The translations under genes were made by a program, and so were the position numbers. This document shows, piece after piece, positions 39,441 through 51,274 of a stretch of 60,000 nt of DNA. Below the pieces are notes generated by a model. It was not told the origin of the DNA and searched no databases. It saw nothing but the letters and a program-made list of their open reading frames with translations. The stretch comes from Bolinopsis microptera (lineage: Eukaryota > Ctenophora > Tentaculata > Lobata > Bolinopsidae): the NCBI RefSeq assembly GCF_026151205.1, contig NC_087072.1:25883799-25943798 (forward strand). Reading direction: 5' to 3'. Every line of letters begins with the position of its first letter. Position 1 is the first letter of the stretch.

Positions 39441-40014
39441 TTACAATGTCAGTGTGTTTAGGGGTATCACATTACATACCACTAGCAGGGTACCTATATT
39501 ATATAGTAAGATAACTGTGTTTCATCCCTCGGTGTGTTCTACATTCCTATGTGCGTGTGTACTGTAGTATGACCTAATCTCTTGTGTGTGCTACACTTTA
39601 GTCTGATACAGTCTGCAGTCCAGCAGTCTATAACACACAATAGTATTTGGCTTATGTTTGCATTATAGTTATCGTCTGTTTGTTTCTGGTATACGGTAGT
39701 AGTAGTACACTAGTGCGGTAGTATGATATATCTAAACTTAACGTTAAGTAATTGATATCTGGTATCTGTATTAATACTTTCTGGTGCCTTTCACTGGTCA
39801 GTGGCGAAACGAAGGGATAATATACACGCGAAATAATTTATGTAAATTAGCAAAGTTTGCAATACAACACTTTTACTCACATTTACAAGTAGATTAGACA
39901 ATCTGTGACGTTACGATACGTCTACAGAGTAAGAGGAATGTATAATTTAGCGGTTATTTTGTTCTGCATACCAAGTTAATTGTACTTCGATAAAAGCTCA
40001 GTTTTATCATGTAC
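39441..40014. other. Non-repeat interval, no gene recognised
   Basis: AT-rich, without a supported ORF, splice pair or repeat. Confidence 0.5.
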
Positions 40015-42444
40015 TCTTGTATTATTATTTTACGTTACTGCAGCTCTTGTATTATTGTTGTAAATTACTGCAGCTCTAGTATTATTATTGTACATTACTC
40101 CAGCTCTTGTATTATTATTGTACATTACTGCAGCTCTTGTATTATTGTTGTAAATTACTGCAGCTCTAGTATTATTATTGTACATTACTGCAGCTCTTGT
40201 ATTATTGTTGTAAATTACTGCAGCTCTTGTATTATTGTTGTACATTACTGCAGCTCTTGTATTATTATTGTACATTACTGCAGCTCTTGTATTATTATTG
40301 TACATTACTGCAGCTCTTGTATTATTGTTGTACATTACTGCAGCTCTTGTATTATTGTTGTACATTACTGCAGCTCTTGTATTATTGTTGTACATTACTG
40401 CAGCTCTTGTATTATTGTTGTACATTACTGCAGCTCTTGTATTATTGTTGTACATTACTGCAGCTCTTGTATTATTGTTGTACATTACTGCAGCTCTTGT
40501 AATATTGTTGTACATTACTGCAGCTCTTGTATTATTGTTGTACATTACTGCAGCTCTTGTATTATTGTTGTACATTACTGCAGCTCTTGTATTATTGTTG
40601 TACATTACTGCAGCTCTTGTATTATTGTTGTACATTACTGCAGCTCTTGTATTATTGTTGTACATTACTGCAGCTCTTGTATTATTGTTGTACATTACTG
40701 CAGCTCTTGTATTATTGTTGTACATTACTGCAGCTCTTGTATTATTATTGTACATTACTGCAGCTCTTATATTATTATTGTACATTACTGCAGCTCTTGT
40801 ATTATTATTGTACATTACTGCAGCTCTTGTATTATTGTTGTACATTACTGCAGCTCTTGTATTATTGTTGTACATTACTGCAGCTCTTGTATTATTGTTG
40901 TACATTACTGCAGCTCTTGTATTATTGTTGTACATTACTGCAGCTCTTGTATTATTGTTGTACATTACTGCAGCTCTTGTATTATTATTGTATATTACTG
41001 CAGCTCTTGTATTATTATTGTATATTACTGCAGCTCTTGTATTATTATTGTACATTACTGCAGCTCTTGTATTATTGTTGTACATTACTGCAGCTCTTGT
41101 ATTATTGTTTTACATTACTGCAGCTCTTGTATTATTATTGTACATTACTGCAGCTCTTGTATTATTATTGTACATTACTGCAGCTCTTGTATTATTATTA
41201 TATATTACTGCAGCTCTTGTATTATTATTGTACATTACTGCAGCTCTTGTATTATTGTTGTACATTACTGCAGCTCTTGTATTATTATTGTACGTTACTG
41301 CAGCTCTTGTATTATTATTGTATATTACTGCAGCTCTTGTATTATTATTGTACATTACTGCAGCTCTTGTATTATTATTGTACATTACTGCAGCTCTTGT
41401 ATTATTATTGTACATTACTGCAGCTCTTGTATTATTATTGTACATTACTGCAGCTCTTGTATTATTATTGTACATTACTGCAGCTCTTGTATTATTCTTG
41501 TACATTACTGCAGCTCTTGTATTATTATTGTACATTACTGCAGCTCTTGTATTATTGTTGTACATTACTGCAGCTCTTGTATTATTATTGTATATTACTG
41601 CAGCTCTTGTATTATTATTGTATATTACTGCAGCTCTTGTATTATTGTTGTATATTACTGCAGCTCTTGTAATATTGTTGTACATTACTGCAGCTCTTGT
41701 ATTATTGTTGTACGTTACTGCAGCTCTTGTATTATTGTTGTACATTACTGCAGCTCTTGTATTATTATTGTACATTACTGCAGCTCTTGTATTATTGTTG
41801 TACATTACTGCAGCTCTTGTATTATTATTGTATATTACTGCAGCTCTTGTATTATTATTGTATATTACTGCAGCTCTTGTATTATTGTTGTATATTACTG
41901 CAGCTCTTGTAATATTGTTGTACATTACTGCAGCTCTTGTATTATTATTGTACATTACTGCAGCTCTTGTATTATTGTTGTACATTACTGCAGCTCTTGT
42001 ATTATTGTTGTACATTACTGCAGCTCTTGTATTATTGTTTTACATTACTGCAGCTCTTGTATTATTATTGTACATTACTGCAGCTCTTGTATTATTATTG
42101 TACATTACTGCAGCTCTTGTATTATTATTGTATATTACTGCAGCTCTTGTATTATTATTGTAAATTACTGCAGCTCTTGTATTATTATTGTACATTACTG
42201 CAGCTCTTGTATTATTGTTGTACATTACTGCAGCTCTTGTATTATTATTGTACGTTACTGCAGCTCTTGTATTATTATTGTATATTACTGCAGCTCTTGT
42301 ATTATTATTGTACATTACTGCAGCTCTTGTATTATTATTGTACATTACTGCAGCTCTTGTATTATTATTGTACATTACTGCAGCTCTTGTATTATTATTG
42401 TACATTACTGCAGCTCTTGTATTATTATTGTACATTACTGCAGC
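40015..42444. repeat. 30-bp satellite, about 81 copies
   Basis: The unit is CTCTTGTATTATTATTGTAC plus ATTACTGCAG, with frequent ATT/GTT and TAC/TAT variants. Every unit has a CTGCAG site. Since 30 is divisible by three and several frames lack stops, long ORFs appear on both strands; they are repeat translations. The right edge lies inside a LINE fragment, and the first unit continues the LINE sequence AGCTGCAGTAATGTAC read on the minus strand. Three diverged units recur at 43013-43108. Confidence 0.97.
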
Positions 42445-42690
42445 TTTTAGGTCTAATAACACTGGTAGATCTTTGCCCAGCATGAGATACTGCATGAGGA
42501 ACAATACGTTTGAGAGAGTGTCCTGTAGATAGTCAGGGGCCATTCCAAGCAATCCTCTTTTTAACATCCAGCCAGTTAAAGCTTTAAAGTGTAGCCAGTA
42601 AGTGTAGTTTCCGTAGATCATCTTCCATGTGATCATGTTTGTATTTCCAAGTGACCACTTTTGCAGCAGTATTCTGTATGAGGTGTAATT
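42445..42690 (-). mobile_element. Degraded LINE reverse-transcriptase C-terminal fragment
   Basis: Read on the minus strand in one frame it gives LHLIQNTAAKVVTWKYKHDH, then MEDDLRKLHLL, a broken middle with stops, and AGQRSTSVIRPKSCSN. These match in order the fragment at 58363-58830 and the conserved C-terminal region of CR1/Jockey-type reverse transcriptases (QNAAAxxVTG ... KLHWLxVRKR ... xRSFSVxxPxxxN). It carries stops and frameshifts and is inactive. Its 3' end grades into the 30-bp satellite. Confidence 0.75.
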
Positions 42691-42711
42691 AGGTGGCTCG
42701 TACAGTACACA

Positions 42712-42870
42712 ATGTTTACTGTGTACTACACATATTATACCTTATTGTATACAATGTATATTATATACAGTATACATATTATACCTTATTTTATACAATG
42801 TACATATATACAGTATACATATTATACCTTATTGTATACAATGTATATATACAATATACAGTATACATGA
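42712..42870. repeat. Short AT-rich tandem repeat, about three copies
   Basis: Units of roughly 55-60 bp contain ATATTATACCTTATT and TATACAATGTA, rich in TATAC palindromes. Confidence 0.8.
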
Positions 42871-43194
42871 AACAATACGACTACTGTTGAAGGAATTTCT
42901 GGTGTTTAGAAGGAATCTTTCGTAAAACACTTATTTTTCAACTGTAGAATCTGCTTCTCAAAATTTAATTCGATGTCCAGATTTATTATTGATGAAATAA
43001 ATCTTAAATTACGGCAGCTCATGTATTCTTATTATACATTATACAAAGCAGCTCATGTATTATCATTATACATTATACATTAAAGCAGCTCATGTATTGT
43101 TATTGTACTTCTGTTATATACACTATACATTTGGCGGGCTCGCAGATGTTTACTCTTCGTATTATACCGTATATTATTATAACGTATAATTTGA

Positions 43195-43532
43195 GTTGAT
43201 TTGTTTGTAAGTGTGTATGTTTGTTTGTAAGTGTGTATGTTTGTTTGTAAGTGTGTATGTTTGTTTGTAAGTGTGTATGTTTGTTTGTAAGTGTGTATGT
43301 TTGTTTGTAAGTGTGTATGTTTGTTTGTAAGTGTGTATGTTTGTTTGTAAGTGTGTATATTTGTGTGTAAGTGTGTATGTTTGTGTGTAAGTGTGTATGT
43401 TTGTTTGTAAGTGTGTATGTTTGTTTGTATGTGTGTATGTTTGTGTGTAAGTGTGTATGTTTGTTTGTAAGTGTGTATGTTTGTTTGTAAGTGTGTATGT
43501 TTGTGTGTAAGTTTGTGTGTAAGTGTGTATGT
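43195..43532. repeat. 20-bp minisatellite, about 17 copies
   Basis: The unit is TTTGTTTGTAAGTGTGTATG with GTGTG/GTTTG variants. Each unit carries GTAAGTGT. The flanks (to 43621) contain no supported exon, although the open minus-strand frame extends a short way beyond the array. Confidence 0.95.
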
Positions 43533-43804
43533 TCCCGCTGTTTAGAAGTATGTTCTGGGCCACACACAGCAATAAGATTTGATGTAACATTACGTAGGTG
43601 GTATGATCTTACCGGTACCACATTGTAACACGAACGTAGCTTACTTAATTGGGGTTACTATATTGGGGTTCATATTCCTTTTATAAGACTTGACATTTGA
43701 TCTGAAATAATATGTTCTAACGATAATAAAGTTGAAACCTTATCCCCCCGTGCCCCCCCCCACCTGCTCCAGACTGGGCGTTTTGTAGTTTCACTTATTT
43801 AACG

Positions 43805-44524
43805 GTGCTCTGTGCATTAGTTGCTCCGTGTATTAGTTGCTCTGTGTATTAGTTGCTCCGTGTATTAGTTGCTCTGTGTATTAGTTGCTCTGTGTTTTAG
43901 TTGCTCCGTGTATTAGTTGCTCTGTGTATTAGTTGCTCCGTGTATTAGTTGCTCTGTGTATTAGTTGCTCCGTGTATTGGTTGCTCTGTGTATTAGTTGC
44001 TCCGTGTATTAGTTGCTCTGTGTATTAGTTGCTCTGTGTATTAGTTGCTCCGTGTATTAGTTGCTCTATGTATTAGTTGCTCCGTGTATTAGTTGCTCTG
44101 TGTATTAGTTGCTCTGTGTATTAGTTGCTCTGTGTATTAGTTGCTCTGTGTATTAGTTGCTCTGTGTATTAGTTGCTCTGTGTATTAGTTGCTCTGTGTA
44201 TTAGTTGCTCTGTGTATTAGTTGCTCTGTGTATTAGTTGCTCCGTGTATTAGTTGCTCTGTGTATTAGTTGCTCTGTGTATTAGTTGCTCTGTGTATTAG
44301 TTGCTCCGTGTATTAGTTGCTCTGTGTATTAGTTGCTCTGTGTATTAGTTGCTCTGTGTATTAGTTGCTCTGTGTATTAGTTGCTCTGTGTATTAGTTGC
44401 TCTGTGTATTAGTTGCTCTGTGTATTAGTTGCTCTGTGTATTAGTTGCTCTGTGTATTAGTTGCTCTGTGTATTAGTTGCTCTGTGTATTAGTTGCTCTG
44501 TGTATTAGTTGCTCTGTGTATTAT
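43805..44524. repeat. 16-bp minisatellite, about 45 copies
   Basis: The unit is TTAGTTGCTCTGTGTA with CTCCG/CTCTG alternation on the left side. The right half is nearly uniform, suggesting more recent growth there. It lies about 135 bp upstream of the first coding exon of the proline-rich gene. Confidence 0.96.
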
Positions 44525-44659
44525 GTCCGCTGACTTTTACACACGCTTTGATTGATTCATTATTTGTATGAAGGGGAACATGCTAATGTACTAAAATACC
44601 TGTTTACAAGGCATCTATACTTGTCACAACTCCGTTAATAATTCCCTTTGATTTGCAGA

Positions 44660-47600
44660 ATGGGAAAAGAGGAAGGAATGGCTAGTGAGGCTCCCCCCTC
44701 GTACGTTGACTCCACTCAACCCGCAGCAGCGCCTCCCTATCAATATCCACCACAAGCAAGCTATCCGCCACAAGCAAGCTATCCACCACAAGCAAGCTAT
44801 CCGCCACAAGCAAGCTATCCACCACAAGGAAGCTATCCGCCACAAGCAAGCTATCCGCCACAAGGAAGCTATCCACCACAAGGAAGCTATCCGCCACAAG
44901 GGAGCTATCCTCCAACTGGTTACCCACCTGTACAAGCTGATTATACACCACCCACTAGCAACCATCCTCAACAATATCAACCATATCAAGGTTAGCTACC
45001 CCCTCAACAATGTCTACCATATCAAGGTTAGCTACCCCCTCAACAATATCTACCATATCAAGGTTAGCTACCCCCTCAACAATATCTACCATATCAAGGT
45101 TAGCTACCCCCTCAACAATATCAACCATATCAAGGTTAGCTACCCCCTCAACAATGTCTACCATATCAAGGTTAGCTACCACCTCAACAATGTCTACCAT
45201 ATCAAGGTTAGCTTCCCCCTCAACAATTTCTACCATATCAAGGTTAGCTACCCCCTCAACAATTTCTACCATATCAAGGTTAGCTACCCCCTCAACAATA
45301 TCAACCATATCAAGGTTAGCTACCCCCTCAACAATTTCTACCATATCAAGGTTAGCTACCCCCTCAACAATGTCTACCATATCAAGGTTAGCTACCCCCT
45401 CAACAATTTCTACCGTATCAAGGTTAGCTACCCCCTCAACAATGTCAACCATATCAAGGTTAGCTACCCCCTCAACAATGTCTACCATATCAAGGTTAGC
45501 TACCCCCTCAACAATATCAACCATATCAAGGTTAGCTACCCCCTCAACAATGTCTACCATATCAAGGTTAGCTACCCCCTCAACAATTTCTACCATATCA
45601 AGGTTAGCTACCCCCTCAACAATTTCTACCATATCAAGGTTAGCTACCCCTCAACAATATCAACCTTATCAAGGTTAGCTACCCCCTCAACAATGTCTAC
45701 CATATCAAGGTTAGCTACCCCCTCAACAATTTCTACCATATCAAGGTTAGCTACCCCCTCAACAATGTCTACCATATCAAGGTTAGCTACCCCCTCAACA
45801 ATTTCTACCATATCAAGGTTAGCTACCCCCTCAACAATTTCTACCATATCAAGGTTAGCTACCCCCTCAACAATTTCTACCATATCAAGGTTAGCTACCC
45901 CTCAACAATTTCTACCATATCAAGGTTAGCTACCCCCTCAACAATTTCTACCATATCAAGGTTAGCTACCCCCTCAACAATTTCTACCATATCAAGGTTA
46001 GCTACCCCCTCAACAATATCAACCATATCAAGGTTAGCTACCCCCTCAACAATTTCTACCATATCAAGGTTAGCTACCCCCTCAACAATTTCTACCATAT
46101 CAAGGTTAGCTACCCCCTCAACAATTTCTACCATATCAAGGTTAGCTACCCCCTCAACAATTTCTACCATATCAAGGTTAGCTACCCCCTCAACAATTTC
46201 TACCATATCAAGGTTAGCTACCCCTCAACAATTTCAACCATATCAAGGTTAGCTACCCCCTCAACAATATCAACCATATCAAGGTTAGCTACCCCCTCAA
46301 CAATTTCTACCATATCAAGGTTAGCTACCCCCTCAACAATTTCTACCATATCAAGGTTAGCTACCCCCTCAACAATTTCTACCATATCAAGGTTAGCTAC
46401 CCCCTCAACAATTTCTACCATATCAAGGTTAGCTACCCCCTCAACAATTTCTACCATATCAAGGTTAGCTACCCCCTCAACAATGTCTACCATATCAAGG
46501 TTAGCTACCCCCTCAACAATTTCTACCATATCAAGGTTAGCTACCCCCTCAACAATATCTACCATATCAAGGTTAGCTACCCCCTCAACAATTTCTACCA
46601 TATCAAGGTTAGCTACCCCTCAACAATTTCTACCATATCAAGGTTGGCTACCCCCTCAACAATGTCTACCATATCAAGGTTAGCTACCCCCTCAACAATA
46701 TCTACCATATCAAGGTTAGCTACCCCCTCAACAATTTCTACCATATCAAGGTTAGCTACCCCCTCAACAATTTCTATCATATCAAGGTTAGCTACCCCCT
46801 CAACAATGTCTACCATATCAAGGTTAGCTACCCCTCAACAATTTCTACCATATCAAGGTTAGCTACCCCCTCAACAATGTCTACCATATCAAGGTTAGCT
46901 ACCCCCTCAACAATTTCTACCATATCAAGGTTAGCTACCCCCTCAACAATTTCTACCATATCAAGGTTAGCTACCCCCTCAACAATGTCTACCATATCAA
47001 GGTTAGCTACCCCCTCAACAATATCTACCATATCAAGGTTAGCTACCCCCTCAACAATTTCTACCATATCAAGGTTAGCTACCCCCTCAACAATTTCTAC
47101 CATATCAAGGTTAGCTACCCCCTCAACAATGTCTACCATATCAAGGTTAGCTACCCCCTCAACAATTTCTACCATATCAAGGTTAGCTACCCCCTCAACA
47201 ATTTCTACCATATCAAGGTTAGCTACCCCCTCAACAATTTCTACCATATCAAGGTTAGCTACCCCCTCAACAATTTCTACCATATCAAGGTTAGCTACCC
47301 CCTCAACAATTTCTACCATATCAAGGTTAGCTACCCCCTCAACAATGTCTACCATATCAAGGTTAGCTACCCCCTCAACAATTTCTACCATATCAAGGTT
47401 AGCTACCCCCTCAACAATTTCTACCATATCAAGGTTAGCTACCACCTTAACAATGTCTACCATATCAAGGTTAGCTACCACCCCTCCCGCCGCTGTAAAA
47501 TTGAAATAACGTCAGGTGTACAAATGGTGACTGCATCTCCTTGTAACGCTTGCAATATGCAGAATTTTGGAGGGGGAAACCCGATACAAGGTAAGATATT

Positions 47601-49774
47601 TATGTCGCAATCGATTTTTCTTCTTTAGTATAAGATTATGTAAACCTTTTAGCTTGTGTGTTGATAACAGTCGCTCTCTTATCAGTAGAATCGTTTAATT
47701 ACACTACGCTCACATACAAGTTAAGTACATCATGGACGATATGGAATTATTAGAACGTTTGTCAGCTCGCTCTGTGTATGTGACTGAAGTGCATCAGGAC
47801 TTCCATACTTGGATTACAGAACTTAACGGAGTCTCAAACTGTGATGAATCAGAGTTCTCAGCAGAACAATTGGAAAAACCAGGGAAACCGACTAAGAAAG
47901 TTATGTCAAAGTTATTGTACAGTTTGTACAGATATATGAAACAATTTGTCAGAGAAGCTGTCAAAATGAAAGAAAATTTGGAGGAGTTGAAGAGCTCTCT
48001 TATTCAGACACAAAATTCGGTGATTAAACTGCAGAGTGAACTTCTTGAGGGCAAATCAAAGCAGTTGGAATCTGTTCAGACCACCGTAAAATCTGCCGTT
48101 CAGGAAAGTGTACAAGCTGAGATCAGGTCATACAGTAAAGCTGTTTCAAAGGTCCCGCCGGAAACTGCAATGACAGAACAGAGCTTGAAAAAGGTAGTTC
48201 AAAGTGCTGTATCGAAAGAGGACCGCAGTAGGAATTTGGTCGTGTTTGGTTTAATGGAGTCAGATGATGAGAAACTATCCGATAAAGTAGACGAACTGTT
48301 TGAACAAATCGAAGTAAAACCACGCTTTGAAGCTGTCAGGATTGGAAGGAGATCAGCCGACAAGACCAGACCTGTCAAAATATCGGTTACAAATACCAAC
48401 AATGTCCACGAGATATTATTGAAATCGAAGAAACTGAAACTGAGCCAGCACCACAAAACAGTTTTCATTTCTCCGGATCGGTCACCTTAAGGAGCAAACC
48501 AAACACCATCTGCTGGTATTGGAAATGAAACAGAAGGCAAAGGAAGATTTGAATATACGCTATTATATCAGAAGTGGTATTATTTGTTGTGAGGACAAGA
48601 TCCTAGACTAATTTAAATCATTTACGACATTGTCATATTCATTTTCATGCTAGTCTTTTTCACTCACCCTTTAGAGCCGCATTGACATGGTTCGTAGCTG
48701 GCACTTGTGCCGGCTGCTAATCATATGGGCGGGACATAAGCACATTATTTCATTTCATTTCATTTCATTTCATTTCATTTCATTTCATTTCATTTCATTT
48801 CATTTCATTTCATTTCATTTCATTTCATTTCATTTCATTTCATTTCATTTCATTTCATTTCATTTCATTTCATTTCATTTCATTTCATTTCATAGTTAAA
48901 TTTGTTTTGGAATTAAAATTTTCTGATAAAAATATGCGAACCTGCATATCTAATATTAATTATTCGTAGGAATATAAAATTAACATACTGTATCTGTATT
49001 GATTTACAACTCAAATAGTTGGAGTCCTAAGAAAGCAACCATGGAGAAAATGGACACACTCCATCGTAGACACCTCAGGTCCATTTTAAACATCAAATGG
49101 CCTAAAGGTATGATAATCAACAAAACATTGTATGAACGGTGCAAAGTTGAAAAGTTATCCAAGCGTATTGAACACCAGCGGTGGAAGATGTTTGGACACA
49201 TTCTCAGGAGTATGGAGAACACCCCAGCGCAAACGGCTCTCTCTTTTGCAATTGAATCAGATAATTTATTCATTGGTAGATTGGGGAGACCTAGAATGAA
49301 CTTGTTATCGGTTTTAAGAAGTGATTTAAGTAGTAGAAATTTGCAAATGGACAACTTGCATGAATTGAACGAAATTAGAGATATAGCTGCATGCAACAGA
49401 TGTTGGGAAAATCTTTTTCAAGGGTACAGTTTACCGCATTAAGGTATTTTTAAGAATCATTTTTGTCGGTAAGATCCTGTTTTATAATAATAATAATACT
49501 GTAAACACTATTAACTAACTGCATTCCTACCGCAGGCTGTCTGCTAAGCTCGAATGGAAGAAAATGTCAGTTTATTTACGTAATAGCGGCAGTGGTTGTT
49601 GTAATGGTACTCATCTCTACTATTGACGGAGGTAATGCCTTCCCCCAGGCAGCTCTCATTCCTTTTATAATCTTCACAATTGTAGTAAACTTGATGTTTT
49701 ACATTCCCGTCACCATTCAAAGATCTAGAAACCCCCACAGTTGCGACAGAAAGAACGAGTCACTTTGGTGTTAA
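44660..49774 (+). CDS. Proline-rich PPxY two-pass membrane protein, copy 1 (three exons)
   Basis: Exons are 44660-44990, 47516-47590 and 49536-49774, about 214 residues. Acceptors are TTTGATTTGCAG (just before the ATG), AACGTCAG and CCTACCGCAG; donors are ATCAAG|GTTAGC and ACAAG|GTAAGA. Both introns are phase 1. Exon 1 encodes an acidic start, a PPSY motif (residues 12-15) and six-residue SYPPQA/G repeats. Exon 2 adds SPCNACNMQNFGGG, a CxxC motif. Exon 3 has two hydrophobic stretches (about IYVIAAVVVVMVLIS and ALIPFIIFTIVVNLMF) and a polar tail NPHSCDRKNESLWC. PPxY motifs usually bind WW domains of Nedd4-type ligases. The architecture resembles LITAF/BRI3-like endosomal proteins, but the LITAF HxCxxC half is missing, so the family is not assigned. 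Intron 1 is a satellite and intron 2 holds LINE pieces. Confidence 0.8.
44985..47478 (+). repeat. 36-bp satellite made of exon-end plus 5' splice site, about 69 copies, intron 1
   Basis: The unit is CTACCATATCAAG|GTTAGC plus TACCCCCTCAACAATTT. The first copy is the real exon 1 end (CAACCATATCAAG|GTTAGC). In the exon's frame each unit reads LPPQQFLPYQG then TAG, so the array looks like the coding Pro/Gln/Tyr repeat closed by a stop that forms part of the donor. One copy has TGG instead of TAG (46643-46647). Single-C deletions in the C5 run occur at several units. The array ends about 37 bp before exon 2. Confidence 0.97.
47732..48611 (+). pseudogene. LINE ORF1-type protein with a frameshift
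   Basis: The 252-residue frame starts at ATG 47732. It has a charged, helical middle (coiled-coil-like, about residues 60-140), then VSKEDRSRNLVVFGLMES, the conserved entry to the RRM-like or transposase-22-like domain of non-LTR retrotransposon ORF1 proteins, and RIGRRSADKTRPVKI. The frame stops at 48488-48490 right after FISPDRSP. The downstream +1 frame continues the family pattern (KEQTKHHLLVLEMKQKAKED, then RYYIRSGIICCEDK) to a stop near 48611. One extra base near 48484 explains the break. It sits in intron 2 of the proline-rich gene. Confidence 0.8.
48748..48894 (+). repeat. (TTTCA)n tail, about 29 copies
   Basis: Perfect pentanucleotide repeat directly after the LINE 3' end, as expected for the simple-repeat tail of CR1/L2-like elements that later expanded. 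Confidence 0.97.
48985..49442 (+). mobile_element. LINE endonuclease/reverse transcriptase C-terminal fragment
   Basis: A 147-residue open frame starts inside the family pattern (LIYNSNSW, then MEKMDTLHRRHLRSILNIKW), followed by KRIEHQRWKMFGHILRSMEN and LGRPRMN, ending with a natural TAA at 49442. This is the C-terminal region seen in RTE-like and related LINE proteins (ExxLDxFHRRxLRxIL ... RRxRWxGHxxRM). The polymerase core is absent, so it is 5'-truncated. It is a different family from the two minus-strand fragments. It lies in intron 2 of the proline-rich gene, about 95 bp before exon 3. Confidence 0.75.
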
Positions 49775-50324
49775 GGGGGCTGGGGGGGGGGGGGGGTCTT
49801 CTTAAGGACACATTTTTAGAACATTTACATACAATTTAAATTTAGAACATCTTACAGGGTTGCTAAAAGGCTAAAAGCATGAATATATCAAAATTAAATG
49901 TTCGTTAAGCTCGGTGAGAGCTATTTTTATCCACATATTGAAATTTATTTTTGAAAGGATTTTAAAATTAAATACGTATACTTGGAATGTTAAGCGGAAA
50001 TGGTCACATGGGGGCTTTTCTAACACGTTCAGAGAATGATTTATATTAAAACTTGTTTAGAGCTGTTTTACATGTTGCATTATGTACGCTAATCTAACTG
50101 CGTATAATGCAATTACACTATTAATATAAGTGGAGTTATATTAATAACTGAAATTAAATTATTAATTATTTCTTTAAAATTTGAATTACGCGAGTAACTT
50201 GATTTAATGATTGTTTTCAATTATGTACCAAATAATAAGTATTGATTTTAGATAACACTGTAATATTATACATACATTATACATACATATAATACATATT
50301 ATGTATATGTAGAATATTATAGGT
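49775..50324. other. 3' flank of proline-rich gene 1, AT-rich
   Basis: Begins with a poly-G tract (49784-49796) directly after the stop codon, then AT-rich sequence without a supported gene. Confidence 0.5.
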
Positions 50325-51075
50325 AGACTAGAAAACCCGTGGTCACAGGGAGGAAACTGATAGCGTTCTTTGAAAGTAAGTTTTTATCGCATAAAAAACA
50401 TCCATCCCAACCATAGATATAGTCGATCAAAAATTTAAAACACTCTCAACTTCTATTTATTTATCTAATTTGCACGTGGGCGGTCGTACAAAAAGAATCT
50501 TTAGAATTATAATATAGACTAGAAAGCCCGTTACGTGGTCACAGGGAGGGAATTTGCAGTTTTATTGCATCAAAAATATCCATCACAACCGAAGACACAG
50601 CCGATTAAAATTTATCTCGCACTGAATGAGTGAACACAACGTAATTACCACAAAATGACGTTAAAACAATCTTTGCACGTGCATGTGCGCGTTTCAACAC
50701 CATTACCATGGTTACTATGCAACTACATATTTCTCATCTGATTAGCACGTGGGCGGTCGTACAAAAAGAATCTTTAGAATTATAATATAGAAGACTAGAA
50801 AGCCCGTTGTCACAGGGAGGAAGCTAGTAGTATTTGTTGGTAGTCAGTCTTTATTGCATCAAAAAATATCCATCACAACCGATGATAGAGCCGATTGAAA
50901 TGTTGTTCGCACTGAACACAACGTAATTACCACAAAACCGAAAATGGCGCTCGCAAATCTTTGCACGTGCACGTGCGTGTAACAACCCTCATAACCATGG
51001 TTACTATGCAACTTCCTATTTCTCATCTTATTTGCACGTGGGCGGTCGTACAGACAGAAATAATTTTTTGAATTA
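50325..51075. repeat. Three tandem copies of a 190-275-bp repeat
   Basis: Copies start near 50328, 50516 and 50792 with AGACTAGAAA[AG]CCCGT, then GGTCACAGGGAGG or a shortened form. Each ends near GCACGTGGGCGGTCGTACA, followed by an AATTATAA string. The second and third also share CAACACAACGTAATTACCAC-like middles; the first lacks that part. It is possibly a multimerised non-autonomous element. It lies about 200 bp upstream of the second proline-rich gene and carries a CACGTG in each copy. Confidence 0.85.
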
Positions 51076-51274
51076 TAAGTAAGATCGTGATGTCGTTATT
51101 CTTGAGTTATCAATATTTATAAGATCAATTTAACAGATTCTCTTTTCTATCATTCGGCTAGCTTAATTATCATTTACCAACTAGTTTTATTTTTCAAGAA
51201 TACTATCTCTATCAATTATCATTTATTCATCAAGTTTATCCTCTAGCAAAGTTTACAGCGTGAAGTTGACAGCG

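Larger units (their letters stand above)
47700..48895 (+). mobile_element. ORF1-only (half-LINE) retrotransposon insertion
   Basis: ORF1 is followed after only about 135 bp by a likely 3' end: GTAGCTGGCACTTGTGCCGG (containing the small hairpin GGCACTTGTGCC) and then a pentanucleotide tail. No reverse transcriptase ORF lies between. The 5' boundary is uncertain and no target-site duplication was resolved. The organisation recalls HAL1 half-elements of mammals, which carry ORF1 without ORF2. Confidence 0.5.

Noticed and set aside
40009-42450. Very long ORFs on both strands (up to 813 codons)
   Set aside because: The 30-bp unit is a multiple of three, so several frames stay open together; there is no start context, splice site or domain.
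42040-42636. Minus-strand 198-codon ORF with a membrane-like start
   Set aside because: It is a shifted frame of the LINE fragment (its true frame reads AAKVVTWKYKHDH) continuing into satellite.
44955-47509. Repeat ORFs in the 36-bp array (RLATPSTIST and VEGVANLDMVEI types)
   Set aside because: They are off-frame or antisense readings of intron 1; the exon frame itself is stopped by TAG in nearly every unit.
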